Positions 1-8,335 of a stretch of 22,440 nucleotides of DNA are shown piece by piece. The notes below the pieces were generated by a model, which was given only the letters and a program-made list of their open reading frames with translations, was not told where the DNA came from and ran no database searches. The DNA is from Nitrospira sp. UBA2083 (GTDB lineage: Bacteria > Nitrospirota > Nitrospiria > Nitrospirales > Nitrospiraceae): assembly GCA_002331625.1 (NCBI GenBank), contig DCZN01000060.1, forward strand, positions 54,342 to 76,781, written 5' to 3'. Positions within the stretch are counted from its first letter, which is position 1; each line of letters opens with the position of its first letter. The position numbers and the translations under genes were made by a program.

Positions 1-1328
1 AAGATTCCGGGATCCCCGCACTCGATCAGCTTCTTGCTGCGAGGTTCTAACAGATCCCGCAACGTGGGTACTGATCCATTGTGCAGATACGGGGCCCGCA
101 GCCAGATGCCGTCCAGCGGCATGTTGGCATAGCCGTTTGTTTTGCGGAAATGCGAGAAGCGTTCGCTCGGGTCGTTAGTACCCGCATACAGGAGGTTCTG
201 ATTTACCGCGAGCTCGAGTGTGTAGGAATCGAGCTTGTTCCGATCGGTCTTGATCTCATCGATGGGGGCGACTGTGCCTACCGATTGGCCGCTGAAATTT
301 CTTCCGCTCGCGCCGTGACAGCCGGAGCAATACTGCTTGTAGATCGGCGCCCCTTTGGCAGCAAGGTTTGTCTCAACGAGAAAGGGATAGGCCGGTGGCT
401 CACGCCGGAGCAGCCAGTTTTCGAGACGCTTCATGGCAGGGCGATCTAGTGTTGGTGGCGTGGCGCCCGTTCCGAATCCCGCGCTTCGGTTGCGTTCTTC
501 CACGCTGGTGTTATTCCCATCCCAATGGAGCTGCATGCCTTGGCGTGGCTCCTGCAGCCAAATTGACGGAAAATCGGCAACCCCGATGTGTTCTCGTTCA
601 GAAGCCTGATCCATCCGAAAGTTCAAGAGAGCCTTGGCGAATGCCCAGGTATCGACTCGTCCTGGTCCCCACTCGCGTGACGGCCCCTTGTCGAGCATGA
701 ACGACAATCGCTGATCCAGCATGACGAGCCGAGCTCGCATGAGATGCACGGCTATGGGATACACGATCAGTTTATCCAAGAGGCCGAGGTTGCCACCCAA
801 CTCCTGGATTGCGGGCACGATAAGGTCTGGTGCGAACGTCGGGCTCTTCGCGCAGTCAAAGAGAAATCGTTCGAACGCCATGAGGTTGAGGCGGTGGGCG
901 GGCATACCGGTGTAGACGCGAGGTTCGCTGATCGGCGTTTCGCGTACCGTACTGGCATGGCAACTCGCGCAATTCAAAAAGACCCGATCGAGTCCCATAT
1001 GTCGACGCATCGACATGCCGATGGGTAACGGCTTCTCTCCTTCGTACACAAACCCCAGTGCCTTGAATTCCTGTCCCGGATAGCGTTGGCCTTCCGGTAA
1101 TTGTGCGGCGCAGACGCGGGGGAGGGCCTTCCAGATCCAGTAGGGAAAGCCCGCTTCCCGTTCACCACCCAAGGATCCATACTTGAAATGGTCTTCATCG
1201 TCGGCATAGCGAACCGGCTCGTCCTCCAAGAATCGCATGGCCAACAGGACACCGGCTGTTACGACGAGCAACAGCACGCCCAGCCCTACTACCTTCCACC
1301 AGTTACGAGGTTTGTGTTCTGTGATCAT
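1..1328 (-). CDS. RoxA-like di-haem c-type cytochrome (3' end beyond window)
   Basis: This is an extracytoplasmic c-type cytochrome with two covalent haems; at least 442 residues are visible and the C-terminus lies before position 1. An N-terminal hydrophobic segment (about residues 12-31) follows a short basic stretch and has no clear cleavage site, so it may be a membrane anchor. Haem motifs are CASCH at 120-124 and CSGCH at 334-338. Near the end it carries GIWLRAPYLHNGSVPTL, a signature shared by RoxA-like (rubber oxygenase type) and other peroxidase-like di-haem cytochromes. The ATG at 1328 was chosen because GGTGAT sits at the correct distance before it; an in-frame ATG at 1340 is also possible. 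It is the last visible gene of a four-gene operon, 36 bp after the 648-aa lipoprotein gene. The substrate is unknown, and rubber oxygenation should not be assumed from this similarity. Confidence 0.85.
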   Translation of the reverse strand, partial: MITEHKPRNWWKVVGLGVLLLVVTAGVLLAMRFLEDEPVRYADDEDHFKYGSLGGEREAGFPYWIWKALPRVCAAQLPEGQRYPGQEFKALGFVYEGEKPLPIGMSMRRHMGLDRVFLNCASCHASTVRETPISEPRVYTGMPAHRLNLMAFERFLFDCAKSPTFAPDLIVPAIQELGGNLGLLDKLIVYPIAVHLMRARLVMLDQRLSFMLDKGPSREWGPGRVDTWAFAKALLNFRMDQASEREHIGVADFPSIWLQEPRQGMQLHWDGNNTSVEERNRSAGFGTGATPPTLDRPAMKRLENWLLRREPPAYPFLVETNLAAKGAPIYKQYCSGCHGASGRNFSGQSVGTVAPIDEIKTDRNKLDSYTLELAVNQNLLYAGTNDPSERFSHFRKTNGYANMPLDGIWLRAPYLHNGSVPTLRDLLEPRSKKLIECGDPGI

Positions 1329-1364
1329 GGCATCACCCATCTCGTGGCAGTTTTCGTCATGGAC

Positions 1365-3311
1365 CTATCCATGATGTGTCCCTGTCAACTCGGTGTGTGC
1401 ACGATGAGGTGCGAGGCAAGCCGGTAAGGTGTCATAGTCTTGCTGTAACAGCTCTTCCGGTCTGAAGGCTGCCCCCCGTTTTCGTTGGAGCGCGGCTACG
1501 GCTTCCTTGCGAAGCGCCAACAAGTCAGGATGCTTCTTCCACTGGTCGAGGCTAATCCGATGGTGTGAGAGGTGCATGGCCGGCGGCATCGGGGCCTCCG
1601 GCTGTTCGGGATTCGGAACATCCCACATCCGTAAGCGCACAAATATGCGGTCGGCACATTGCGCGAGATTCGCCTCGACTTCAGCGGGAGAGCCATGCAG
1701 AAAGTTCGGAGGGAAGCCGTCTGCGCCGTGATGACAGGCGCCACAATAGTGATGGAACGTCTTGAGCATGCCGGCCGGTGGATGGTCCTGTTCCGGACTC
1801 GCTGAATGATGAGCCTCACCGACATCATCCACCGGTGGCGGCATGCCCTGGTCGTTCAGACAGCAGCGAGTGACTGCGGGGGCTTTCAGGTGTTTCTCGA
1901 GAGCGGTCAAGAGGGACACTCGACGGAATGGCTGGAGAGCGAGTGTATCGGTCCGACCCAGTACGGTGTCTTGCACTAACATACTCACAACTTGGTGGAG
2001 TCGATTCGGTTGTCGATGAATCAGGCGTTCCAGCCGAATGAGATCCGCTTTGGTGAGGAACTGCACGAACGTAGCCAAGACTCGCTCGAGTGCCTGCGGA
2101 GTATCCGGGACAGTCCATATCTCGAGCGGTTCCCGCAGCAGGGTCGGCTCGAAGGGTCCACGGAACAAAGAGCGCGGTTCTCTTCCCTCAAGCGCAGTGG
2201 CCTCCACCGCACTGAGTCCAGGGAACTCGCTCACGGCGACATAGCGAAAGGGGTTGCGATTGGGGATATCTGGATTGGGAATCGACAACCCATGTGGCCA
2301 GCGTGTCCGCCACGCGGTCAGAAAGGAAGGCACTTCACCGGTGCGAGTGATCGTTGTGTGCCATTTCGTTTCAAGCTCTTTGGACTGCCCGTATTGAAGG
2401 ACCCACTCGATCAGTTCGGCTCGGCACATGATCGACTGTTCAGGGTGACCAACCAGTTCACATCCATCGCGCCAGAGCAGTTGGACGAGTGCGATCTCAT
2501 TCGCGCGATCCGTGGCGTCATCAAAGGCTTGGAGGATCCCGACCCCTTGCCGAACAGGAAAGCCGTGATAGGCACGGCGCTGATGGGCCAGTAGGGCGGC
2601 GATCTTGGGATTCACGTTGGTCTCATCCCACATGGGACGGGAAAAGATGGGGCTCTGATTCTGATGGCATGCGGTACAGAGGGTGCGATTGGCATACCGG
2701 ACGGTGGGCGTTCCGCCGGACCGATAGTCATTGACGACCTGGAACTCGAACCGGCCTGCGGCTTCGTTGTAACTGATGATCTCCAAGACGCCGGTTTTCT
2801 CGTGGTAGCCGATGAAGAGTCGGTCCTTGAGGTGCATGCCTGATAGGTCAGCAGTCGAATCAGTTTCCGTATCGATGGCGAGCACGGCACGTGGATAGGT
2901 AAAGTACTTGCCACCGCTCGCATGACGTTGTAACGAGCGATTGACTGGAACCAGCAGTCGCTTCGAGACCGGTCGAGTCCGGTCGGAATGCAGGTGCAAT
3001 TCAATACGAGCTAATAGGGCAGGGAATGGAAATGGGATGTCATAGACTTTCTTCCCGTTCACATCCTTTGTAATGAGGAAGTCGAAGAGGGATCGTCCAA
3101 CCGGTGGGAGGTTCGGCCCTGGCTCGGTCGGATCGAGGACCCATGGTGGGGTTGTGGAATCGGAAGGCAAATACGCATGCGACTCGGCAATCGGAGCGGG
3201 GCGAAGATCCTCCGCCGATTCTCCACTTTGCCGATCACATCCTGATATCAAAGTTGTCATCATGAACAGACATCCCAATCGTGTCGTCCACCGTCCCGCT
3301 ATCCGTCGCAT
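1365..3311 (-). CDS. Di-haem c-type lipoprotein of unknown family
   Basis: A 648-residue exported protein. The N-terminus is basic and then hydrophobic, ending in the lipobox LISGC with Cys25, so a lipid-anchored protein on the outer face of a membrane is expected. Two c-type haem motifs are visible: CTACH at 212-216 and CGACH at 523-527. The latter is followed by a short C-terminal cytochrome-like domain rich in Met, Pro and His (MPPAMHLSHH). The roughly 300 residues between the motifs match no family I can name. The fourth residue pair of interest is an adjacent CC at 483-484. Spacing to the upstream lipoprotein gene is 24 bp and to the downstream cytochrome 36 bp, supporting one transcript. 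The ribosome binding site is weak (AGGTGG about 12 nt before the ATG). A role in electron transfer or oxidation outside the cytoplasm is inferred from the haems only. Confidence 0.85.
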   Translation of the reverse strand: MRRIAGRWTTRLGCLFMMTTLISGCDRQSGESAEDLRPAPIAESHAYLPSDSTTPPWVLDPTEPGPNLPPVGRSLFDFLITKDVNGKKVYDIPFPFPALLARIELHLHSDRTRPVSKRLLVPVNRSLQRHASGGKYFTYPRAVLAIDTETDSTADLSGMHLKDRLFIGYHEKTGVLEIISYNEAAGRFEFQVVNDYRSGGTPTVRYANRTLCTACHQNQSPIFSRPMWDETNVNPKIAALLAHQRRAYHGFPVRQGVGILQAFDDATDRANEIALVQLLWRDGCELVGHPEQSIMCRAELIEWVLQYGQSKELETKWHTTITRTGEVPSFLTAWRTRWPHGLSIPNPDIPNRNPFRYVAVSEFPGLSAVEATALEGREPRSLFRGPFEPTLLREPLEIWTVPDTPQALERVLATFVQFLTKADLIRLERLIHRQPNRLHQVVSMLVQDTVLGRTDTLALQPFRRVSLLTALEKHLKAPAVTRCCLNDQGMPPPVDDVGEAHHSASPEQDHPPAGMLKTFHHYCGACHHGADGFPPNFLHGSPAEVEANLAQCADRIFVRLRMWDVPNPEQPEAPMPPAMHLSHHRISLDQWKKHPDLLALRKEAVAALQRKRGAAFRPEELLQQDYDTLPACLAPHRAHTELTGTHHG

Positions 3312-3335
3312 GAGTTGATCGGTCCACCTCTGCCT

Positions 3336-4250
3336 TCAACGGGTTGCCGTTAACCGGGCCTGTTGGTTTTTTGGTTTATTGGCCATTGCGGTCATGCGCT
3401 GATTGCCGATCCAGCAGTCTTCATTGACCGTTTCTGAACTGAGAAACGCAGCAGATTCCTTCTCAGCCACGGCTTTGTTATAGAGCGTGAAGTTTAAGGC
3501 AAAAACTTTCTTGATATAGGCTCGCCCAAGATAGAATCCCGGACGGACCATGCGAATTTCGTCACGTATCTCCAGTCCTTCCCGTCCGGCCAAGACATCC
3601 GGCATCTCGCGGTATCCCGGCAGGTCGTCCGTAAAGGCATAGTCAATGATGACCGACTCCCGGCGTCCATCCAGCAGGCTCTGGCCGCAATAGAGTTTGG
3701 CGGGGAACAGCAACCAGGCATCTTTCCCATCCACGTCCAGCTTTTGGATCTTCTCGACGTTGGGGCCGACGATCGGCTTGAGAATCAGCAAATCTTCGAT
3801 GCGATTTCGGAGGACGCCTTCGTTGCGATAGAAGACCTTTCCTTTCCAGATGAATTCGCCGATGTGTTCGAGCGTGGCGGCTTTGCGGTCGACGATGAAC
3901 CCTTTGATGCCTCCACCGACGATTTCAGCCAGACGGGCCCGCTCGCTCGATCCCTTCGGGAAAAACATTCGGCCATCATAGACTCCATCCGGGATGGGGC
4001 CGGCTGTCAGGCGGGCATAGATCTGATCCACCTGTTCTTGTGTTGCGCCCTTCAGATTCTCCGGGGTGATCTTCATGAGGTCGGCCGGTGTGAGGGGTAA
4101 CTCGTGTTCGAGTCGGGCCAAGTCGACCTTGTCCGAATAGCCTTCCCCGCTTTGTGCGTAGGGAACGGGTGGGGGTTCTTGGGTACAGCCCAGGAGCATC
4201 GTGTGACCTACCATCAAGCTTGCCAAGATCATCCATCGTGAGTGTCGCAT
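3336..4250 (-). CDS. Predicted lipoprotein linked to RoxA-like cytochromes
   Basis: A 304-residue protein of unknown function. Starting at the ATG at 4250 gives a textbook lipoprotein signal: MRHSR, a hydrophobic run, then the lipobox LLGC with Cys22. That start is preceded by AAGGTGATC, a strong match to the anti-Shine-Dalgarno sequence, whereas the in-frame ATG at 4274 (8 residues longer) has no such site. The mature protein begins with a Pro-rich stretch and the segment LTPADLMKITPENLKG, and has few cysteines and no haem motif. It sits between two di-haem cytochrome genes, and its start lies 28 bp after the stop of the upstream one. A partner or chaperone role for the cytochromes is plausible but is inference from position. 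Confidence 0.8.
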   Translation of the reverse strand: MRHSRWMILASLMVGHTMLLGCTQEPPPVPYAQSGEGYSDKVDLARLEHELPLTPADLMKITPENLKGATQEQVDQIYARLTAGPIPDGVYDGRMFFPKGSSERARLAEIVGGGIKGFIVDRKAATLEHIGEFIWKGKVFYRNEGVLRNRIEDLLILKPIVGPNVEKIQKLDVDGKDAWLLFPAKLYCGQSLLDGRRESVIIDYAFTDDLPGYREMPDVLAGREGLEIRDEIRMVRPGFYLGRAYIKKVFALNFTLYNKAVAEKESAAFLSSETVNEDCWIGNQRMTAMANKPKNQQARLTATR

Positions 4251-4278
4251 CGTGATCACCTTATTCCGGTTCATAACA

Positions 4279-6717
4279 TCAGAGTGTCGCCAGGAACGCC
4301 GTCAGCGCATCCTTCTCTCGATCCGAGAGATCTTCGCCGAATCGGTGCCCATCGTTTTCGATGATCGCCAGACTGTTGCTATAGACTTCCCGCAATTCCT
4401 CGCCGGCCTCCAGGATCGACCCCGGTTTTGCGAGCAACTCCGTGCCCTTGGCTCGAATCGAATTGGCGATCTGTTCGCCCTTCTCCGTTCCGTACCGGCC
4501 GACGTATTTCGCTTTCAGCTTGTCGAAGTCGACTCGTGCCATAACCAGGTCTCCCACCAGCTCTTTGTGGCGGAAGTTGCCGATGCGCGCGGCCGGCGTA
4601 GCGGCTGGAAAGCGAATGGCCGTATCAACAAAGCGCTCCATGTTGCTGTCGCTCAGTTTCGGGAAGAGGCGAATGGTCACCTCGGAATTGAATCCCGTGA
4701 CTTTTGGTATCCGCTGAGATGGATTGAGTAAGTCTTTCATCGATGCTTTGTAGAGCTTGAACCGTCCTTCGACGCTGGGATCGAACACCCAACAGGGTGG
4801 GGGGCTTGCAAGCGGTTTCCCCTCTTTGTCCACATAGGGAGAATGGTAATGCTCATCTATAGGCCCGCCGCACACCTCTGGACCCACGGCATTGTTGTGC
4901 ATAAAGGGCGCATAGGCCCAGAGACTGAGCAGCGAAATATTTCGGTAATACCCTCGCCCGCCGTCCGAGGGTTCTTTGAGCTGAGGATCGCCTGGCTTTG
5001 CTCGCAGGGTCTCGGATCCATATTCTTCCCAGACGCGGCCCTTCATGTGATTGGAGTGAAGCGATCGCGATCGGTTCGTGCTGATCTCACTCACCGGAAC
5101 GAGCTTGTCGTTCCCGAGCCAGTCGACTCGCAGGCCTTTCTCCTTGGGATTCTTGGAGGTCTCGCGAAAATCTCTGTTCTCGAACGGGGGGCTTTGGCTG
5201 GAGTGGCAGGAGGCGCACTTGCTTGCAAAAATGGCCCGCCCCTGTGCGACGGCCCCCTTCCCAAATTCTTTATCGAGTTGCGTGATCAACGCGGCATTGT
5301 CCGTGAGCCCCCGTGCCTGGTAGAGATCCGCAGGTGGGCCGGAAAAGAGAAATGCCGCAACTTCCGATAGGCGATCTTCGATGGCGCGGAACTGCGAGCA
5401 GTCGCGCCGGACTTGCCCGATGTCGAACGGGGTTTGGCCGAATCCCCGCATCGTGGGATCGAGCTGCCGAAGATCTGTGAGATGATTGACCCAGCCTTCT
5501 TCGGAGCAACTGCCGATGTTGAAGTACACGCGTTGGATGGCTTCAAGGGCCCCAATGCTGTCCTCCCCACCTTTCAGGATATGATGGACGAACTCTTTCT
5601 TTCGGCTTCGCTCCCAGCACTTGCCGTCTTTGCCGGGTTCACACCAACAGGTCCGTTCATCTCCTCCAGCCGGGCACTGGTGAGTCTTTCGCCATTTGAT
5701 GATGTCTTCTTCAAAGGTCGGCCGTTTGGCAAGGTTGATGATGGCGTTCATGGTGCCCGCGTTGTTGACTTGATCGTTGGGGATCGCCGAGGTGTCGACG
5801 GCTCCAGGGCGTGAGTGACCATAAACCTGGTACTCAATCGTGTTTGGAGCCATGCCTGAGCCCAAGATCTGTGCAAATCGACCGTACTGATTGCCGACCG
5901 TCCCGGAGAGGTTTTCCCACTTCGGATGGACGGGATCTTTTGGAGGATGAACGGGATCGAAGGCAATGTGGCATGCCCCGCACGACATCCCGATGCGATA
6001 GGGCGGCTCGATCGAGCCATCGATCAGATGACTCTTGGCCGGGGCTTCACGGTCCTTGCGTGGCGTCACCTTGGCCGTGTAGCCGTCCCACGAGTCTTGG
6101 CGTCCGCCGTTAATCTTGAGCCATTTCACCTTGTCGAACTTTGGATTGGGGAATTTGCGGAGTCCGAGTGCGCCGGTCGATGTCCCAAACTCCAGATCGC
6201 AGGCTGATTGGCGCAGATCTTTTGGACCGTGTGGATCATCATGCGCAAGCGGAACATCTTTCAGATCACAGGCAGGATCGCGATAACCGGTCTTTCCGAC
6301 ATACGTCAGCAATTCGTTGTCGCCTGGACAATAGTCGAATCCGTACGTCTCGTCATAACTTTTGGCCGGGCAGTTGGGATCACCCGGCTTACAGCAGTCC
6401 GGATCGTTGATGAGGCCCCACCGAAAAAATCGTTCCTCGCGTGCATCACTTCGCAAGACCCGATACCAATCGATCATCACGCCGAGCCGTTGCTGATAGA
6501 CGTAGGTAAAGAAACGCGCATTGCCGGCGGTGGCGTTAAACCAGATTTCGGCACCGACCCGCTCGGCATCCGTGAGATGTGTGCCGTACTTGAATGATGA
6601 CGGAGCTGATGAGTGATCAGCGGCGGAGACTGATCCAGCAGGCAGGATCAGAGAGCCTGCGAATAATGTCAGACCAATCCAGAGTGTGAGAGCGGTCCGT
6701 GTTCCTTGCATCGCCAT
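4279..6717 (-). CDS. Large RoxA-like di-haem c-type cytochrome
   Basis: An 812-residue exported protein and the first gene of the cytochrome operon. It has a Sec-type signal peptide (hydrophobic residues 10-30, probable cleavage after SVSAA). Haem motifs are CGACH at 246-250 and CASCH at 501-505. After the second haem comes SLLSLWAYAPFMHNNAVGP (about 595-613), resembling the conserved loop of RoxA-like di-haem proteins. Many additional cysteines (for example 108, 109, 116, 130, 150, 173 and several around 348-367) suggest disulfides in the periplasm or at the surface. It is longer than known rubber oxygenases, which are roughly 650-700 residues. A perfect AGGAGG at 6723-6728 precedes the ATG by 5 nt. 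A sigma-54-type promoter lies at 6761-6776. Family membership is judged by motif only, and the reaction is unknown. Confidence 0.88.
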   Translation of the reverse strand: MAMQGTRTALTLWIGLTLFAGSLILPAGSVSAADHSSAPSSFKYGTHLTDAERVGAEIWFNATAGNARFFTYVYQQRLGVMIDWYRVLRSDAREERFFRWGLINDPDCCKPGDPNCPAKSYDETYGFDYCPGDNELLTYVGKTGYRDPACDLKDVPLAHDDPHGPKDLRQSACDLEFGTSTGALGLRKFPNPKFDKVKWLKINGGRQDSWDGYTAKVTPRKDREAPAKSHLIDGSIEPPYRIGMSCGACHIAFDPVHPPKDPVHPKWENLSGTVGNQYGRFAQILGSGMAPNTIEYQVYGHSRPGAVDTSAIPNDQVNNAGTMNAIINLAKRPTFEEDIIKWRKTHQCPAGGDERTCWCEPGKDGKCWERSRKKEFVHHILKGGEDSIGALEAIQRVYFNIGSCSEEGWVNHLTDLRQLDPTMRGFGQTPFDIGQVRRDCSQFRAIEDRLSEVAAFLFSGPPADLYQARGLTDNAALITQLDKEFGKGAVAQGRAIFASKCASCHSSQSPPFENRDFRETSKNPKEKGLRVDWLGNDKLVPVSEISTNRSRSLHSNHMKGRVWEEYGSETLRAKPGDPQLKEPSDGGRGYYRNISLLSLWAYAPFMHNNAVGPEVCGGPIDEHYHSPYVDKEGKPLASPPPCWVFDPSVEGRFKLYKASMKDLLNPSQRIPKVTGFNSEVTIRLFPKLSDSNMERFVDTAIRFPAATPAARIGNFRHKELVGDLVMARVDFDKLKAKYVGRYGTEKGEQIANSIRAKGTELLAKPGSILEAGEELREVYSNSLAIIENDGHRFGEDLSDREKDALTAFLATL

Positions 6718-6741
6718 AGCATCCTCCTGTCTTCTCGAGAG

Positions 6742-6755
6742 CCTCTACGTAGAGG
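6742..6755. promoter_or_regulatory. 14-bp perfect palindrome at predicted transcription start
   Basis: CCTCTACGTAGAGG is a perfect palindrome. The +1 predicted from the sigma-54 promoter (about 6750, minus strand) falls inside it. It could be a repressor or regulator operator, or form a hairpin at the 5' end of the mRNA. The role is inferred only from position. Confidence 0.35.
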
Positions 6756-6760
6756 GGTGT

Positions 6761-6776
6761 AGCAAGCAGCTTGCCG
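6761..6776 (-). promoter_or_regulatory. Sigma-54 (-24/-12) promoter of cytochrome operon
   Basis: Read on the minus strand, the site is CGGCAAGCTGCTTGCT. It matches the sigma-54 consensus TGGCACG-N4-TTGCW at 10 of 12 defined positions, with the invariant GG and GC in correct spacing (10 bp between them). The predicted start is near 6750, about 33 bp before the operon's start codon and with room for its AGGAGG site. A sigma-54 activator gene lies directly upstream, which supports the call. The site also contains an inverted repeat (GCAAG-CAG-CTTGC), so part of the match could reflect a different palindromic element. Confidence 0.65.
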
Positions 6777-6849
6777 CGCGCGAGACTCAGAAATTCTCGC
6801 AAATCTGCAGAGGATGATCGACGTGAGGGAGCAAGTGGTGCCGGGGAGA

Positions 6850-6865
6850 GTATCTGTTCAGATAC
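6850..6865. promoter_or_regulatory. Perfect inverted repeat, candidate activator binding site (UAS)
   Basis: GTATCTG-TT-CAGATAC is a 7-2-7 perfect inverted repeat. It lies about 75-90 bp upstream of the -24 element, the usual distance for an enhancer-binding protein site. A further half-site (GATACAG) occurs at 6883-6889. The Fis-type helix-turn-helix of the adjacent regulator would be the natural binder, but this is inferred. Confidence 0.5.
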
Positions 6866-6994
6866 TGGTGAGGATCATAAACGATACAGGTGCGCCGTAC
6901 CGCGATTCATCGGGGAGGACAGTGTTCGGAAACCCTTGAGTCGGTATAGTCTTGAGATGAGAGACGATCGGTTGCCGGGGCGAACGGACTTTTC

Positions 6995-8335
6995 TCACGA
7001 GTGGAGGTGATATTTCGCCATGCGGTAGCGGAGTGTGTTGCGGGTTATCTTAAGAAGTCGACTCGCTTCCGAGACATTGCCGGACGCTTTTCGCAGTGCT
7101 TCTTCCAGCATCTTTTTCTCCATATCTTGAAACGACAGGCCGAAGGCGAGCAAGGAAGGCTTGGGCTGTAGACTTGGGCTCTCTGTTGCGGTGTAGGTTT
7201 TTATCGAATCCGGAAGATGATGAGGATGGATCATGTCGTCTTTGCACGTGATCGTGAGCCATTCGACCACATTGTGCAGTTCACGGACATTGCCGGGCCA
7301 GTCGTGGGCTCGGAGGATGGTGAGGGCTGACGGTGCAATTGCCTTCACACGGCACCCGCGTTCTCTTCTCGCTCGCTCCAAAAAAATCAACAGAATCGGT
7401 TCAATGTCTTCAAGTCGCTCACGTAGCGGCGGGATGCGGAGTTGGTAGACGTTGAGCCGATAATAGAGATCGAGTCGGAACCGGCCGGTTTTGATGTGGG
7501 CGAGCAGATCCTCGTTTGTGGCGGCAATGATGCGGATGTCGATTTTGTGGCTGCGGGTATCGCCCAGCGGATCGATCGTGTGGTTTTCTAGGACGCGAAG
7601 GAGCTTCGCTTGAGCCGTGGGGCTCATCTCCCCGATCTCATCGAGAAAGAGGGTCCCTCCTTCGGCCAGCTGGAAGCGACCGGGCTTTGTCCGCTTCGCA
7701 TCGGTAAAGGCTCCAGACTCATAACCGAACAACTCAGCCTCCAAGAGATTTTCAGGGATGCCGGCGCAATTCAGCGCAACTAAGGGACCATGGGCTCTGG
7801 CACTACACCGGTGAATCGCCTCGGCAAATAGTTCTTTGCCAGTTCCACTCTCTCCCGTAATCAGCACGGTCGCATCAGTTAGGGCGACCTCTATCGCGAG
7901 TTGCTTAATCAGGTTCATTTGCGGTGAAACGCTGATGATAGAGGTGAACGGATCCTGTGGCGAGGAGGACGGAAGTGGGTCAGGCTCGCGGAGTGCTCGT
8001 GTGATGGCCGCCTGCAGCTCCTGAAGATGAATGGGCCTGGTGAGGTAATCCGCAGCACCGGCGCGCATGATCTCAACGGCGTCCTTGACCGAGCGGTGAT
8101 CTCCAATCACCAGCACGGGGGGAGAGGCGTGTGTCTGCCGAGCATATTCGAGGAGGGGGGTTACGGTATGGAAGTTCCCTTCGCTGACGACTAGCAGAGG
8201 GGACATCTTTGACCAGTGGGAGAGTCCTTCTGTAACGGTGTACGTGACATGAACAGTGATGTGGGGGAGGGCAGCTTGCAGCAGCTGTCTCAGGTCCGGA
8301 TCTTTCGAGATCAGAAGTGCGGTCTGAAGGTTCAT
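6995..8335 (-). CDS. Sigma-54-dependent NtrC-family regulator with degenerate receiver
   Basis: A 446-residue bacterial enhancer-binding protein. Residues 1-115 have a receiver-like fold but lack the key residues. Aligned with NtrC, the acidic pocket reads SKD, the phospho-acceptor Asp is replaced by Ser51 (Glu52 next to it), and the conserved Lys is Arg100. The AAA+ domain (about 132-365) is intact: Walker A GESGTGKE at 161-168, Walker B FLDE at 230-233, and an arginine-rich sensor region. The sigma-54-contacting GAFTGA loop reads GAFTDA at 208-213. A Fis-type helix-turn-helix occupies about 405-446 (NVSEASRLLKITRNTLRYRM). Start: AAGGAG at 8343-8348 is 8 nt before the ATG. It lies upstream of the cytochrome operon on the same strand, which carries a sigma-54 promoter and an inverted repeat, so that operon is its likely target. 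Control is probably not by classical phosphorylation. Confidence 0.93.
   Translation of the reverse strand: MNLQTALLISKDPDLRQLLQAALPHITVHVTYTVTEGLSHWSKMSPLLVVSEGNFHTVTPLLEYARQTHASPPVLVIGDHRSVKDAVEIMRAGAADYLTRPIHLQELQAAITRALREPDPLPSSSPQDPFTSIISVSPQMNLIKQLAIEVALTDATVLITGESGTGKELFAEAIHRCSARAHGPLVALNCAGIPENLLEAELFGYESGAFTDAKRTKPGRFQLAEGGTLFLDEIGEMSPTAQAKLLRVLENHTIDPLGDTRSHKIDIRIIAATNEDLLAHIKTGRFRLDLYYRLNVYQLRIPPLRERLEDIEPILLIFLERARRERGCRVKAIAPSALTILRAHDWPGNVRELHNVVEWLTITCKDDMIHPHHLPDSIKTYTATESPSLQPKPSLLAFGLSFQDMEKKMLEEALRKASGNVSEASRLLKITRNTLRYRMAKYHLHS

Noticed and set aside
6833..6844. Second sigma-54-like site (GGCAC...TTGC on the minus strand)
   Set aside because: GG and GC are separated by 8 bp instead of 10, a spacing that does not support sigma-54 binding.
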